DNA of 45,592 nucleotides from Bifidobacterium breve (GTDB taxonomy: Bacteria; Actinomycetota; Thermoleophilia; Solirubrobacterales; Solirubrobacteraceae). A program made the translations under genes and the position numbers. Positions 24,314 to 32,720 of this stretch are shown piece by piece. Under the pieces are notes generated by a model. That model had not been told where the DNA came from. It searched no databases and saw only the letters and a list, made by a program, of their open reading frames with translations. Positions within the stretch are counted from its first letter, which is position 1. Every line of letters starts with the position of its first letter. The DNA lies in NCBI GenBank assembly GCA_945901565.1, contig CAMDLG010000003.1:1-45592 (forward strand), read 5' to 3'.

Positions 24314-25464
24314 GGCTCAGAACGTACAGCTGCGATCGGTCGTCGCGTGAACATCAGCGCGCCGACGAGCGCACAGGCAGCGGCCGCCAACGCATACGCG
24401 AGTAGATCGCCGCCAAATGCTGCAAGCGCGCCGCCAGCCGTTGCTCCTGCCCCCATCGCCAGCGACCACGTGCTGTTTTGCAGAGCGAATGCCCAGCCTT
24501 GGTCCACTTCTACGCGCTCGGCCGCCAACGACACCAACTTTCCGGCCGGCACCCAAAGGACGCCGATCGCCGCGGAGCAAGAGATCAGCACCAGCGCTAG
24601 CGCCAGCACGGTGGTCGGGAAGTAGAGAGCGACTAGCAAGATTGCAGCGAGGAACATGCCGCTGCGGACGATTAGCAGGACTCCGATGCGGTCTGTCATT
24701 CGGCCAACGATTGGACTTACGACGGCCTCGAACGTGCCGGCGACGAAGAAGATCAGTCCAATCAGCTCAGCACTTGCTCCGAGCGTGCTGAGACTGAGCG
24801 GAGCAAGGACCTCGATCACTCCGAAGGCCATCGACGGGATTATGAAGATCATCAGAGCGAAGAGGTAACGAGAACTGCGCAGTAGAGCCAGCGGCGATCC
24901 GCTGCTCGTCTCCTCGTCGACGTGCGGCTCGGGCGTACCAAGTGCAACAACGGCGATTACGCCTGCCGCCAAGGCCGTCGCCGCGAACGCGGGGCCGCGT
25001 CCAATCAAGTGTGCGACCGACCCTAGGACGGGCCCAAGCTGGGCACCGACGACGCCCGCACCGATCCCGATTCCTAGCGCCTCACCGCGCCGCTCTCGGC
25101 TTGTGCCCTGGACGAGCCAAGCCAGACCTGCCGTCCATGAGGCGGCACCGCCGATGCCTTGGAGAAGACGGCCAAGGTAGAGCAGCTCAATCGTCTGCGC
25201 GAACGCGAATACCAATCCCGCGGCGGCCATCACGGCGAGAGATACCAATACGGTCGGCCTCGGTCCGTAGCGCGAGGTTGCCCAGCCAGCAGGAACCGCG
25301 CCGAGAAAACTACCTATCGCGTAGATCCCAACGAGTAGGCCGGCACCGCCCTTATCGAGGCCAAACTCAATCGAAAGAGACGGCAGCAGCGGAGCCAGCG
25401 CGGCGTAGAAGAGCGTGTCGAATAGGACTACCGAACCGACGAGGATTAGAAGTCGGCGGTTCAT
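24310..25464 (-). CDS. major facilitator superfamily transporter
   Basis: 384 residues with about 12 hydrophobic helices. Motif A-like segments are present (GWATSRYGPRPTVL near residue 60 and GRMTDRIGVLLIV near 245), each in the loop between the second and third helix of a half. The arrangement resembles drug:H+ antiporter (12-helix) or sugar efflux MFS proteins. Substrate unknown. It is 3 nt after trpS and overlaps scpA, so it is carried in the same operon without an obvious functional link. Confidence 0.88.
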   Translation of the reverse strand: MNRRLLILVGSVVLFDTLFYAALAPLLPSLSIEFGLDKGGAGLLVGIYAIGSFLGAVPAGWATSRYGPRPTVLVSLAVMAAAGLVFAFAQTIELLYLGRLLQGIGGAASWTAGLAWLVQGTSRERRGEALGIGIGAGVVGAQLGPVLGSVAHLIGRGPAFAATALAAGVIAVVALGTPEPHVDEETSSGSPLALLRSSRYLFALMIFIIPSMAFGVIEVLAPLSLSTLGASAELIGLIFFVAGTFEAVVSPIVGRMTDRIGVLLIVRSGMFLAAILLVALYFPTTVLALALVLISCSAAIGVLWVPAGKLVSLAAERVEVDQGWAFALQNSTWSLAMGAGATAGGALAAFGGDLLAYALAAAACALVGALMFTRRPIAAVRSEP

Positions 25465-25467
25465 TGG

Positions 25468-26487
25468 TCAGCCGACAGGGCCGACGCCCATCGCGCTCCG
25501 CACATCGGCCAGCGTCGCTGCGGCGATCTCCCTAGCTTGCTCTGCGCCCCGTAGAAGCGATTCTTCCAAGGCCTGCTCGTCGGCGCGGATCAACTCGTAT
25601 CGCTCACGCACCGGCGCAAGCATCTCGATCACTGCATCACTGACAGCCGACTTGAGGTCGCCGTAACCACGAGCGTCTGCGAGCTCGGCGGCGGCCTCGT
25701 CTGGGCTGATCGCCTTGCAGGCGGCGAGGATCTCGAGCAGGTTTGTAACTCCCCGCTTGTCTGGGTCGCAGGCGATCCGCGGTGGATCGTCCGAATCGGT
25801 CACCGCCCGGTTAAGTTTCCGCTTAATCAGCTCGGGCTCATCTAGCACGTAGATCGTCCCCTCCTCGGACGCTGCCGTGGTTGACATCTTCGACTCGGGG
25901 TCTTGGAGATCCATGATCCGTGCACCAACCTCGGGGATCCGATGCTCTGGCGAGATCAGTAACTCACGGCCGTCTCCGAAGCGGGCATTGAAGCGCTCCG
26001 CGATGTCGCGCATCAATTCGATGTGTTGGCGCTGATCTTCACCAACCGGTACTTCGTCGCAGCGATAGGCAAGCACATCGGCGGCCTGCAAGACCGGATA
26101 AAAGAAGAGTCCGGCTGATACCAGTTCACGCTGAGTTTCGGACTTCTCCTTGAACTGATGCATACGGTTTAGATCACCGTGCGCCGTGACCGAAGCCAGC
26201 AGCCAACAGAGCTCCGTCTGCTCAGGCACGTCGGACTGACGGAAGAGGATGCAGCTAGCCGGATCGAGCCCGGCAGCGATTAGCAAGGCCGCTGTGTCGT
26301 ATGTGCGCTGGCGAAGCTCGGCCGGGTCGTAGGCGACCGTAATGGCGTGCAGGTCAACGATGCAGAAGATCGCGAGGCCGCCGCCGAGAGCAGCGCGTTG
26401 TTGGCCGTCCACGTATTGGCGGATTGCCCCGATGTAGTTGCCTAGATGCTTACGGCCTGTCGGCTGGATGCCAGAGAAGATGCGCAT
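25468..26487 (-). CDS. trpS: tryptophanyl-tRNA synthetase
   Basis: 339 residues, a class I synthetase. It starts MRIFSGIQPTGRKHLGNYIGA, where HLGN is the HIGH signature, and SKMSTTAASEE is the KMSKS loop (about 197-207). Its length is typical of bacterial TrpRS. TAGCCT lies 8 nt before ATG 26487. No T-box or long leader is present. It sits between gcvH and an MFS gene. Confidence 0.96.
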   Translation of the reverse strand: MRIFSGIQPTGRKHLGNYIGAIRQYVDGQQRAALGGGLAIFCIVDLHAITVAYDPAELRQRTYDTAALLIAAGLDPASCILFRQSDVPEQTELCWLLASVTAHGDLNRMHQFKEKSETQRELVSAGLFFYPVLQAADVLAYRCDEVPVGEDQRQHIELMRDIAERFNARFGDGRELLISPEHRIPEVGARIMDLQDPESKMSTTAASEEGTIYVLDEPELIKRKLNRAVTDSDDPPRIACDPDKRGVTNLLEILAACKAISPDEAAAELADARGYGDLKSAVSDAVIEMLAPVRERYELIRADEQALEESLLRGAEQAREIAAATLADVRSAMGVGPVG

Positions 26488-26495
26488 GTAGGTCG

Positions 26496-26501
26496 AGGCT
26501 A
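26496..26501 (-). promoter_or_regulatory. probable leaderless -10 box for trpS
   Basis: TAGCCT on the minus strand ends 8 nt before ATG 26487, in the 45-bp gap after gcvH. Confidence 0.4.
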
Positions 26502-26528
26502 CCGCGAGATCGGACGGTCGTGGCTCTC

Positions 26529-26544
26529 TCGCTCAGCTGAGCGA
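26529..26544. repeat. perfect 16-bp palindrome spanning the gcvH stop
   Basis: TCGCTCAGCTGAGCGA is identical to its reverse complement and covers the last gcvH codons and the stop. It lies about 28 bp upstream of the trpS -10 candidate. It could be an operator half-site pair, but one such palindrome is roughly expected by chance in a window of this size. Confidence 0.3.
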
Positions 26545-26919
26545 TGCTTGATAGGCGTCGCAGTCGAGCAGCCCTGCTAGCTCAGCGCCGTCACCAGGCT
26601 GGACTTTCAGCAGCCATCCAGCGCCGTAAGGATCGTCGTTGATCGGTTCGGGAGACCCCTCCAACGCCGTGTTGACCTCAATCACTCTGCCGCTTATCGG
26701 AGCGATCACTTCGCTGACGGCCTTCAGTGATTCCAGCTCCCCCGCCGACTCCCCTGCTGAGATCTCAGCGCCTACCTGCGGGGGGTCGAAGAAGATGACT
26801 TCGCCGAGGGCATCTTGAGCGAACCAACTGATGCCGATCGTTGCAACCTCGCCATCGACCGACACCCAGGCATGTTCTGGGTGGTACTTCAGTTGGTCGG
26901 GGAAGTGCGCGTCGACCAT
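26533..26919 (-). CDS. gcvH: glycine cleavage system H protein (lipoyl carrier)
   Basis: 128 residues, a normal GcvH. The lipoyl-lysine motif ESLKAVSEV places the modified lysine at K66. The fold begins HPEHAWVSVDGEVATIGISWFAQ. It shuttles the aminomethyl intermediate between GcvP and GcvT. No gcvT or gcvP is adjacent; instead the gene is between ftsZ (15 bp away) and trpS. It may work with enzymes encoded elsewhere, or as a lipoate carrier. Confidence 0.93.
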   Translation of the reverse strand: MVDAHFPDQLKYHPEHAWVSVDGEVATIGISWFAQDALGEVIFFDPPQVGAEISAGESAGELESLKAVSEVIAPISGRVIEVNTALEGSPEPINDDPYGAGWLLKVQPGDGAELAGLLDCDAYQASLS

Positions 26920-26934
26920 TTGCGTTTTAGGCGA

Positions 26935-28026
26935 CTACTTGAGGAACGACGGAATGTCGAGATCGTCATCACTGATCTTTAGGTCGGCCGGCAGCGCGCG
27001 CGGAGAGCGATCGCGCTTGGCTGGGCGCTCGCCTGCGTCGGCGCGAGCACTGCGCGCCCGACCACGGACTGCCGACTGGTCGAAACCGGTCGCGATGACG
27101 GTTACACGAACCTCGTCGCCGAGCGATTCGTCAAGTACCGCGCCAAAGATAATGTTGGCGTCCTTGTCCGCCGCTGCGTGGACCACCTCAGCGGCATCAT
27201 TAACCTCGAACAGGCCGAGCTCGTTGCCGCCTGTGATGTTCAGCAGGATGCCTGTCGCGCCCTCGATCGTGTCCTCCAGTAGGGGACTGGCAATAGCCGA
27301 CTGCGCGGCTTCAACAGCTCGAGACTCGCCCGACGATGCGCCGATCCCCATCATCGCTGAACCTGCGTCTGACATCACCGTGCGTACGTCGGCAAAGTCG
27401 AGGTTGATCAGGCCGGGGATCGTGATCAGATCTGTGATGCCCTGTACGCCTTGACGCAGGACGTTGTCAGCCTCACGGAAAGCCTCGAGGACGGTCGTGC
27501 GCTTCTCGACAGTTGCAAGCAAGCGCTCGTTAGGGATCACAATCAGCGTGTCCACAACTTCGCGCAGCCTCGCGATGCCCTCATCGGCAGCCTTCATCCT
27601 CTGGGCGCCCTCGAACTCAAACGGCCTAGTCACTACGCCGACGGTTAGCGCTCCGATCTCACTCTTTGCGATCTCGGCGATGACTGGAGCCGCGCCGGTT
27701 CCCGTACCGCCGCCCTCGCCAGCCGTAACGAAGACCATGTCGGCGCCTTTCAGCGCTTCCTTGATGTCGTCGCGAGACTCAGCGGCGGCTCCGAAGCCAA
27801 CCTGTGGATCTGCGCCGGCGCCGAGCCCACGCGTCAACTCATGGCCGATGTTGAGCTTAATGTCGGCGTCGCAGACATCGAGAGCCTGGGCGTCGGTGTT
27901 CGTTGCGATGAACTCAACGCCCCGTAGCCCGGCGTCAACCATCCGGTTCACGGCATTAGTTCCACCGCCGCCTACTCCGACGACTTTAATTACTGCGAGA
28001 TAGCTTCCGCTCTGATGATCAACCAT
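26935..28026 (-). CDS. ftsZ: cell division protein FtsZ
   Basis: 363 residues. The tubulin signature [15 protein letters not shown] and the opening [19 protein letters not shown] show the GTP-binding domain; the catalytic loop includes [12 protein letters not shown] short basic linker ([21 protein letters not shown] region) leads to the C-terminal peptide [10 protein letters not shown], which binds partners such as SepF. The ORF track starts at TTG 28074. I choose ATG 28026 because the TTG falls inside a likely -35 box and because the family opens near YLAVIKVVG. It is the last dcw gene, separated from ftsQ by 199 bp. Confidence 0.96.
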   Translation of the reverse strand: MVDHQSGSYLAVIKVVGVGGGGTNAVNRMVDAGLRGVEFIATNTDAQALDVCDADIKLNIGHELTRGLGAGADPQVGFGAAAESRDDIKEALKGADMVFVTAGEGGGTGTGAAPVIAEIAKSEIGALTVGVVTRPFEFEGAQRMKAADEGIARLREVVDTLIVIPNERLLATVEKRTTVLEAFREADNVLRQGVQGITDLITIPGLINLDFADVRTVMSDAGSAMMGIGASSGESRAVEAAQSAIASPLLEDTIEGATGILLNITGGNELGLFEVNDAAEVVHAAADKDANIIFGAVLDESLGDEVRVTVIATGFDQSAVRGRARSARADAGERPAKRDRSPRALPADLKISDDDLDIPSFLK

Positions 28027-28045
28027 GAGATCGTGTCCGACCCTC

Positions 28046-28074
28046 GATTTATTTGGTAGTTGTTTCGGCGTCAA
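28046..28074 (-). promoter_or_regulatory. candidate ftsZ promoter
   Basis: On the minus strand, TTGACG (28069-28074) and TAAATC (28046-28051) are separated by 17 bp. Transcription would begin about 13 nt before ATG 28026. The -10 is imperfect but the -35 is good. Confidence 0.4.
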
Positions 28075-28089
28075 TTACTGCCGACGAAC

Positions 28090-28103
28090 GCCACCACGGT
28101 GGC
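28090..28103. promoter_or_regulatory. inverted repeat upstream of ftsZ, possible operator
   Basis: GCCACC-AC-GGTGGC is a 6-bp arm inverted repeat with a 2-bp centre. A perfect TTGACA lies at 28119-28124 on the minus strand, but no -10 is found at the right distance because the repeat occupies that place. It could be a regulator binding site covering an ftsZ promoter. Confidence 0.3.
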
Positions 28104-28160
28104 ACTGAAAACTGCGCTTGTCAACGTTAGTCTAGAGAAGCAAGGCTAGTTGCACCAGTA

Positions 28161-28185
28161 AAGCCTCAATCCAGGGTTGAGACTT
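28161..28185 (-). terminator. hairpin between ftsQ and ftsZ, possible weak terminator/attenuator
   Basis: On the minus strand the arms AAGTCTCAA and TTGAGGCTT can pair in RNA over 9 bp (one G-U) around a 7-nt loop CCCTGGA. Only a short T run follows, so termination would be partial. It lies 41 nt after the ftsQ stop. Confidence 0.35.
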
Positions 28186-28225
28186 ATGCCCCGTAGAACC
28201 CTTACCTTAAGGTTTAGAGTCGGCT

Positions 28226-29035
28226 TTATGGGCTAGCGCCCTCGTCCTGCGTCGGCGCAACGTTAGTTGCGTCAGCAGCGGCTGTGATCTGGCCAGAAGC
28301 TGGACGTTCGGGTATCGAGAGATCTATGTATCCGGCTCCGGCGGCCTGCGGATCGCGCAGAACGCGGTTCGCGGCAACCCACTTTGCACGCAGTCGCTGC
28401 GCGTCGCCAAAGCGCAGCTGGGGTCCTGAGCGCAGAGAGACGGTCAGACCATCGGCCGATGCCACAACTTGCGTTATGTCACTGCGCAGTCTTGCCGGAG
28501 CGAGCGATAGCAACCGAACCTCGCTCGCAGCCGTGCGGTCGGCAACTCGGCTGCCGGTACTTACTCGAGACACCTCAATCAGAGGAAGGCCAGCGACGGG
28601 AACGCCGCGCAAGATCATTCCGTCGCCCGCAACAGCAACGCTCTCACCGGCCGTCACTAGAGCGCCCACAGCGGTGCGCTCGTGGACGACAATCGACATC
28701 TTGTGAGGGAACTTGGTGGTTACCGTCAGGCTCTTAACCAGCGGGAAACGAGCAGCCGTCTGATCGAGCGCAGCGCGATCGACGTTGAGCGTCGTCATTT
28801 GGCCAGCCTCACTGGTTAACGCAGAGCGGACGGCCGGTGCTGACAATCCCGTTGCACCGGTGACACTGATCTGGTCGACCCTGACGAGCGACGAATCACG
28901 CAGCCAGAGCCAGCCAGCGGCGAGGGCAGCGACAACGACAAGCAGCAAAACTACGAGAGACAGCGATGGCCTGCGAAGCCGTGGCAGTCGAACTACCCGC
29001 GGAAAGTTAGGTAACGAGATTGGCCGGGCGGGCAT
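28226..29035 (-). CDS. ftsQ: cell division protein FtsQ (POTRA domain)
   Basis: 269 residues from the chosen start. A basic cytoplasmic N-terminus (about 1-23) precedes a single membrane helix (about 24-44, LVVLLLVVVAALAAGWLWL). Next come a POTRA-type domain (VRVDQISVTGATGLSAPAVRSAL) and the FtsQ/DivIB beta domain. It links FtsL/FtsB to the FtsWI synthase at the septum. The ORF track starts at 29134, inside murC. ATG 29035 has AAGGA 7 nt upstream and lies 52 nt after murC, so it is better. The Pro/Gln/Glu-rich C-terminus is likely disordered. Confidence 0.9.
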   Translation of the reverse strand: MPARPISLPNFPRVVRLPRLRRPSLSLVVLLLVVVAALAAGWLWLRDSSLVRVDQISVTGATGLSAPAVRSALTSEAGQMTTLNVDRAALDQTAARFPLVKSLTVTTKFPHKMSIVVHERTAVGALVTAGESVAVAGDGMILRGVPVAGLPLIEVSRVSTGSRVADRTAASEVRLLSLAPARLRSDITQVVASADGLTVSLRSGPQLRFGDAQRLRAKWVAANRVLRDPQAAGAGYIDLSIPERPASGQITAAADATNVAPTQDEGASP

Positions 29036-29042
29036 CAGGGCT

Positions 29043-29047
29043 TCCTT
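29043..29047 (-). promoter_or_regulatory. ribosome binding site deciding the ftsQ start
   Basis: AAGGA on the minus strand, 7 nt before ATG 29035. It argues against the upstream ORF-track start that would overlap murC. Confidence 0.6.
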
Positions 29048-29087
29048 CGCTTCCCGCGGCTGCTCTCCTTCAATCTGAGGTGAATTG

Positions 29088-30419
29088 CTAAACCGCGAGA
29101 TCCTCGCCAACTGAGCGGACGTCACCCGCGCCAAGCACCAAGCAGATGTCGCCAGGAATCAACCGGCTCGAGAGCAGCTCGCGCGCGTCCGTCAACGTGG
29201 GAGCCCAGCAGACCTCACGCCCGTCGCCGGCGTCGGCCGCGGCGGCGGCGATCAGATGCCCGTCGACCCCGGGAAAGTCTTCGGCCCGTTCGCGTGAGGC
29301 GTAGACGTCGCTTACGACAACGACGTCAGCTTCGGCGAGTGCCGCTCCGAATTCGCTGGCTAGGCGCTCAGTGCGCGAGAAGAGATGTGGCTGAAAGAGT
29401 GCTACTAAGCGCTTGGGGGCGAGTGTTCGCGCCGCTGCGATCGTCGCTGCGACCTCGGTTGGGTGGTGGGCGTAGTCATCGATGATCAGCGCTCCCTGCT
29501 CGGAGTAGCCGAGCCGCTCAAATCGTCGACCCGATCCAGCGAAGCTGCCAACTGCAGCAGCCGCATCGGCCGCATCGACACCGGCGAGCAGCGCCACTTC
29601 CAGCGCCGCTACCGCATTGGCCGCGTTGTGTGCCCCCGGTAGCGTCAACGACACCTGCTGCCCTTGCCAGACGAATCGTGAGCCATCGGCGTCCAAGCTG
29701 AGCTCATCGACGTTGAAGGCGACAACTGGACCGTCGCCGCGAAGTTCGAGGATTTCAGGACGATCCGGCAGGACAGCGCAGACAGGTTCCGCCAGGAAGC
29801 TGCGGAAAACCTCACGTAGCTCGGCTAGAGATCCGTAGTTGGCGTGATGGTCGAGTTCAACGTTCGTCACGATCGCCAGCTCGGCTTCCAACGACAGCAA
29901 TGAGCGGTCCGACTCGTCGGCCTCGACAATCAACCATTCGCCGCTACCCCAGTCGGCGTTGCGGCCGCTGCTGCGTAGCTGGCCGCCGATTAGATAGCCG
30001 GGGTCATGGCCGGTCTCGATCAGGATGTGGGCGACAATGCTTGAGGTTGTCGTCTTACCGTGCGCGCCGCCGACGGCAATCGTGCGCCTCAGCGAGGTCA
30101 GCTCAGCCAGCAGTTCGGCGCGCTCCATCATCCTTAGGCCACGCTTTCGCGCCTCCTCAAGCTCAGGGTTGGCGTCCGGAATCGCAGATGAGCGCACAAG
30201 CTCGAGGTCGTCTGCATCTGGCAGCCGTGAGGCGTCGTGACCTGCATAAGCGTCGATGCCTGCGCCGCGCAGCGCCTCTAGGGCCGCGGACTCGACCTCA
30301 TCGCTGCCGCTTACCGTCGCCCCGAGCTGCGCCGCCACCGTGGCCCAGCCACTCATCCCGGCGCCGCCGACTCCAACGAAGTGCAGTTTGCGGCCGCTCC
30401 AATCGGCGTCGGGGCTCAT
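29088..30419 (-). CDS. murC: UDP-N-acetylmuramate--L-alanine ligase
   Basis: 443 residues. It has the Rossmann-like opening FVGVGGAGMSGWA, the Mur ligase P-loop GGAHGKTTTSS near residue 115, EADESDRS, NVELDHHANY, and the C-terminal DDYAHHPTEV. It adds L-Ala to UDP-MurNAc, the first peptide residue of the stem. ATG 30419 overlaps the murG stop (ATGA). No murB follows it, in contrast to many Gram-positive dcw clusters. Confidence 0.96.
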   Translation of the reverse strand: MSPDADWSGRKLHFVGVGGAGMSGWATVAAQLGATVSGSDEVESAALEALRGAGIDAYAGHDASRLPDADDLELVRSSAIPDANPELEEARKRGLRMMERAELLAELTSLRRTIAVGGAHGKTTTSSIVAHILIETGHDPGYLIGGQLRSSGRNADWGSGEWLIVEADESDRSLLSLEAELAIVTNVELDHHANYGSLAELREVFRSFLAEPVCAVLPDRPEILELRGDGPVVAFNVDELSLDADGSRFVWQGQQVSLTLPGAHNAANAVAALEVALLAGVDAADAAAAVGSFAGSGRRFERLGYSEQGALIIDDYAHHPTEVAATIAAARTLAPKRLVALFQPHLFSRTERLASEFGAALAEADVVVVSDVYASRERAEDFPGVDGHLIAAAAADAGDGREVCWAPTLTDARELLSSRLIPGDICLVLGAGDVRSVGEDLAV

Positions 30420-31477
30420 CGCCGACCGCCGGCGGTGCGGAGTTCGTCGGCCACATCAGCGGTTGCGTCAGGACGCGCGATTGAAAGCGATGCGCTGGCC
30501 ATCGCCGCAAGAGCGCCGCGGTCGGCGAAGAGCCGTGCAACCTCAGTGCTGAGGCGCTGCGCGGTCAAGTCGCGGTCTGCAATCACGATCGCTGCCCCAG
30601 CGTCGGCCATCCAGCGCGCGTTGCCTGCTTGGTGGTCGCCTGCCGCGGCAGGGAAGGGCACGAGGATCGCTGGCCTGCCAGCTGCGGCAATCTCGGAGAC
30701 CGAACCACCGGAGCGCGAAACCACGATGTCGGCAGCCAAGACCGCCTCAGCGAACGAATCGAGATAACCAAATAGCTGGTAACCGTCGCTACGCGGGATC
30801 TGCTCCAGCTCCCCTAGATGACTTGCCCCAGCCGCGTGGATCACTTTGATCTCACTCTGCGAACCGAATGCCGCGATCGCGGCTCTGTTGATCGAGTCGG
30901 CTCCTAAAGAGCCACCAACGACAACAATCACTTGGTCATCGGCCGTCAGCGCAAATAGTTCGCGAGCTGCTCCGCGGTCTTCTGCGGCAGGCGGGATTGG
31001 TCTACCGGTCAGCAGATACCGATCACCGGTGCGACCAGCCAGAGGAAACGCAAGGCAGACCCGCTTCGCCCACGGCGCCAGCAGTCGATTCGTCAAGCCG
31101 AAGTGAGAATCCGCCTCGGTGATCACGAGAGGGACGCGCCTTAGAACTGCTGCCACCCCGACCGGGCCGGCAACGTAGCCACCACCGCCCAGCACTGCTG
31201 CAGGCTTCAGCTTTCCGATTATCTTCCAAGCCTGAACCACGGCAACGGCGGCCTTTGCCGCCGCACGTAGAGCGCTCAATAGGTTTTGGCGATCGATCCC
31301 TTCGAGGTCGAGCTGGTGAAATTCATACCCCGCGCGGGGCACCAGATTCGACTCGGCCCGACCGCCACCAACAAAGACGACCTCTGCGCCGTCAGTGCGC
31401 AGCGCGTCGGCGACCGCGAGCGCTGGCACTACGTGGCCGGCGGTCCCGCCGGCTGCGATCAGATAGGTCGTCTGCAT
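30416..31477 (-). CDS. murG: undecaprenyldiphospho-muramoylpentapeptide beta-N-acetylglucosaminyltransferase
   Basis: 353 residues. The N-terminal AAGGTAGHVVPALAVA is the MurG glycine loop (family GGTGGH, here with Ala in place of the second Gly). The C-terminal domain has VVGGSLGADSINRA and VVSRSGGSVSEIAAAGRPAILVPFPAAAGDHQAGNA, the UDP-GlcNAc site. It converts lipid I to lipid II at the inner membrane face. ATG 31477 has GAGGA 5 nt upstream. Its first 86 nt lie inside the 3' end of ftsW in another frame, and both ends appear real. Confidence 0.95.
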   Translation of the reverse strand: MQTTYLIAAGGTAGHVVPALAVADALRTDGAEVVFVGGGRAESNLVPRAGYEFHQLDLEGIDRQNLLSALRAAAKAAVAVVQAWKIIGKLKPAAVLGGGGYVAGPVGVAAVLRRVPLVITEADSHFGLTNRLLAPWAKRVCLAFPLAGRTGDRYLLTGRPIPPAAEDRGAARELFALTADDQVIVVVGGSLGADSINRAAIAAFGSQSEIKVIHAAGASHLGELEQIPRSDGYQLFGYLDSFAEAVLAADIVVSRSGGSVSEIAAAGRPAILVPFPAAAGDHQAGNARWMADAGAAIVIADRDLTAQRLSTEVARLFADRGALAAMASASLSIARPDATADVADELRTAGGRR

Positions 31478-32675
31478 AGTCGTCCTCAGATCGTCGCGTA
31501 TTAGGCTCGTCGGCGGCTGACCGCTCTCTCAATGACCCACCTCGGGCAATGTTGAGCAGTAAGCCCACCGCGATCAAGAGTGTCAAGAGACTGGTAGAGC
31601 CATACGAAAGAAATGGCAACGGAACCCCGGTCAATGGCGCAATCCCGAGGACTGCGAAGAGGTTCAAGAGCGCCTGGCAGAGAATCAGCGACGTTAGCCC
31701 GGCGGCGAGCAGCTTCGCGTAACGGCCGCTGGCCGATCGCGCAATCTGCAGACCTGCCCAAGCGACAAGGCTGTAGAGGACGAGTAGAGCCAGCAGGCCG
31801 ATGATTCCGAGTTCCTCGCCGATGATCGCCAAGATGAAGTCGGTGTGCGCCTCAGGGAGGTAGAAGATCTTCTGCACCGACTGCCCGAGGCCACGGCCGA
31901 AGAGACCGCCAGACCCAATAGCGATTTGTCCCTGCACGGCTTGGAAGCCCGTGCTGGCCGCATCGTTCCACGGGTCGATGAACGAGGTTAAGCGCGCGCG
32001 CCTGTAGGGAGCGCTGAGCGAGAAGAGGAGTGCTACGGTTGCGCCTGCACCGGCGTAACTCAGAAGCCAGCGCATCGGTAAACCGCTGGCGACAAGCATC
32101 GCGCCGCAGGTTGCGGCTACGACCAGCGCCGTTCCGAGGTCGGGCTGCGTTGCGACGAGCACCATCGCCGCGCCTACGATCAGCGCGAGCGGCATCAGCT
32201 CAGCTGAGCGCTTGAACCCCCTGGGGTTATCGGCAAGAAACTTGGCGGTGTAAAGCACCAGCGACAGCTTTGCCAGCTCGCTCGGCTGAAACCGAAATTC
32301 GCCGGATCCGATCCAGCGGCGCGCGCCGTTTACCGACACACCGATTCCCGGGATCTTCACTGCGACGAGGAGCACGAGCGCGACTGCGAGCAGCGGCCCT
32401 GTGAGTCGAACGATCCGCGCCAACGGGAAGCGGATAGCGACGTTCAGGAGCAGGAACCCAATCGCGGCGAAGATCACGTACTTGATCAGGTAGCTGCTGC
32501 CGCTACCGCTGCCTTCGACGACCGAGCTGGCTGATGAAGCGCTGTAAACCATCACGGCGCCGAACGCGACGAGGCAGAAGATCGCAGTGAGCAGAACATC
32601 CTCGGCCGTACTGCGTGTGCGCGAGCGTTCGCGGGCTACGGGTGGGGTCTGCGCAGCGGCGTCAGCACGAGCCAT
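31392..32675 (-). CDS. ftsW: septal peptidoglycan glycosyltransferase FtsW (SEDS)
   Basis: 427 residues with about 10 membrane helices from residue 29 on. SEDS signatures include GSGEFRFQPSELAKL, IGEELGIIGLLALL and the C-terminal GVPLPFLSYGSTSLL. FtsW polymerises lipid II with FtsI. A long cytoplasmic tail ends in an Arg-rich run (RSRRDRRPRSASARGRRRAAH, quoted in part of its 28 residues), and it is that tail DNA that overlaps murG. An AAGGAG sits 30 nt before ATG 32675, too far to serve it. Confidence 0.95.
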   Translation of the reverse strand: MARADAAAQTPPVARERSRTRSTAEDVLLTAIFCLVAFGAVMVYSASSASSVVEGSGSGSSYLIKYVIFAAIGFLLLNVAIRFPLARIVRLTGPLLAVALVLLVAVKIPGIGVSVNGARRWIGSGEFRFQPSELAKLSLVLYTAKFLADNPRGFKRSAELMPLALIVGAAMVLVATQPDLGTALVVAATCGAMLVASGLPMRWLLSYAGAGATVALLFSLSAPYRRARLTSFIDPWNDAASTGFQAVQGQIAIGSGGLFGRGLGQSVQKIFYLPEAHTDFILAIIGEELGIIGLLALLVLYSLVAWAGLQIARSASGRYAKLLAAGLTSLILCQALLNLFAVLGIAPLTGVPLPFLSYGSTSLLTLLIAVGLLLNIARGGSLRERSAADEPNTRRSEDDYADDLSDRSRRDRRPRSASARGRRRAAH

Positions 32676-32720
32676 TGAAACAGCAGTTCGCGGTCGCAGC
32701 GCGAACTCCTTTAAGAGAAT

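Noticed and set aside
26488-26532. T-box leader or attenuator for trpS
   Set aside because: The 45-bp gap is far too short and has no specifier or antiterminator sequence.
28119-28124. TTGACA as an ftsZ -35
   Set aside because: No -10 consensus at 15-18 bp; the inverted repeat lies there instead, so it is listed only as part of the operator candidate.
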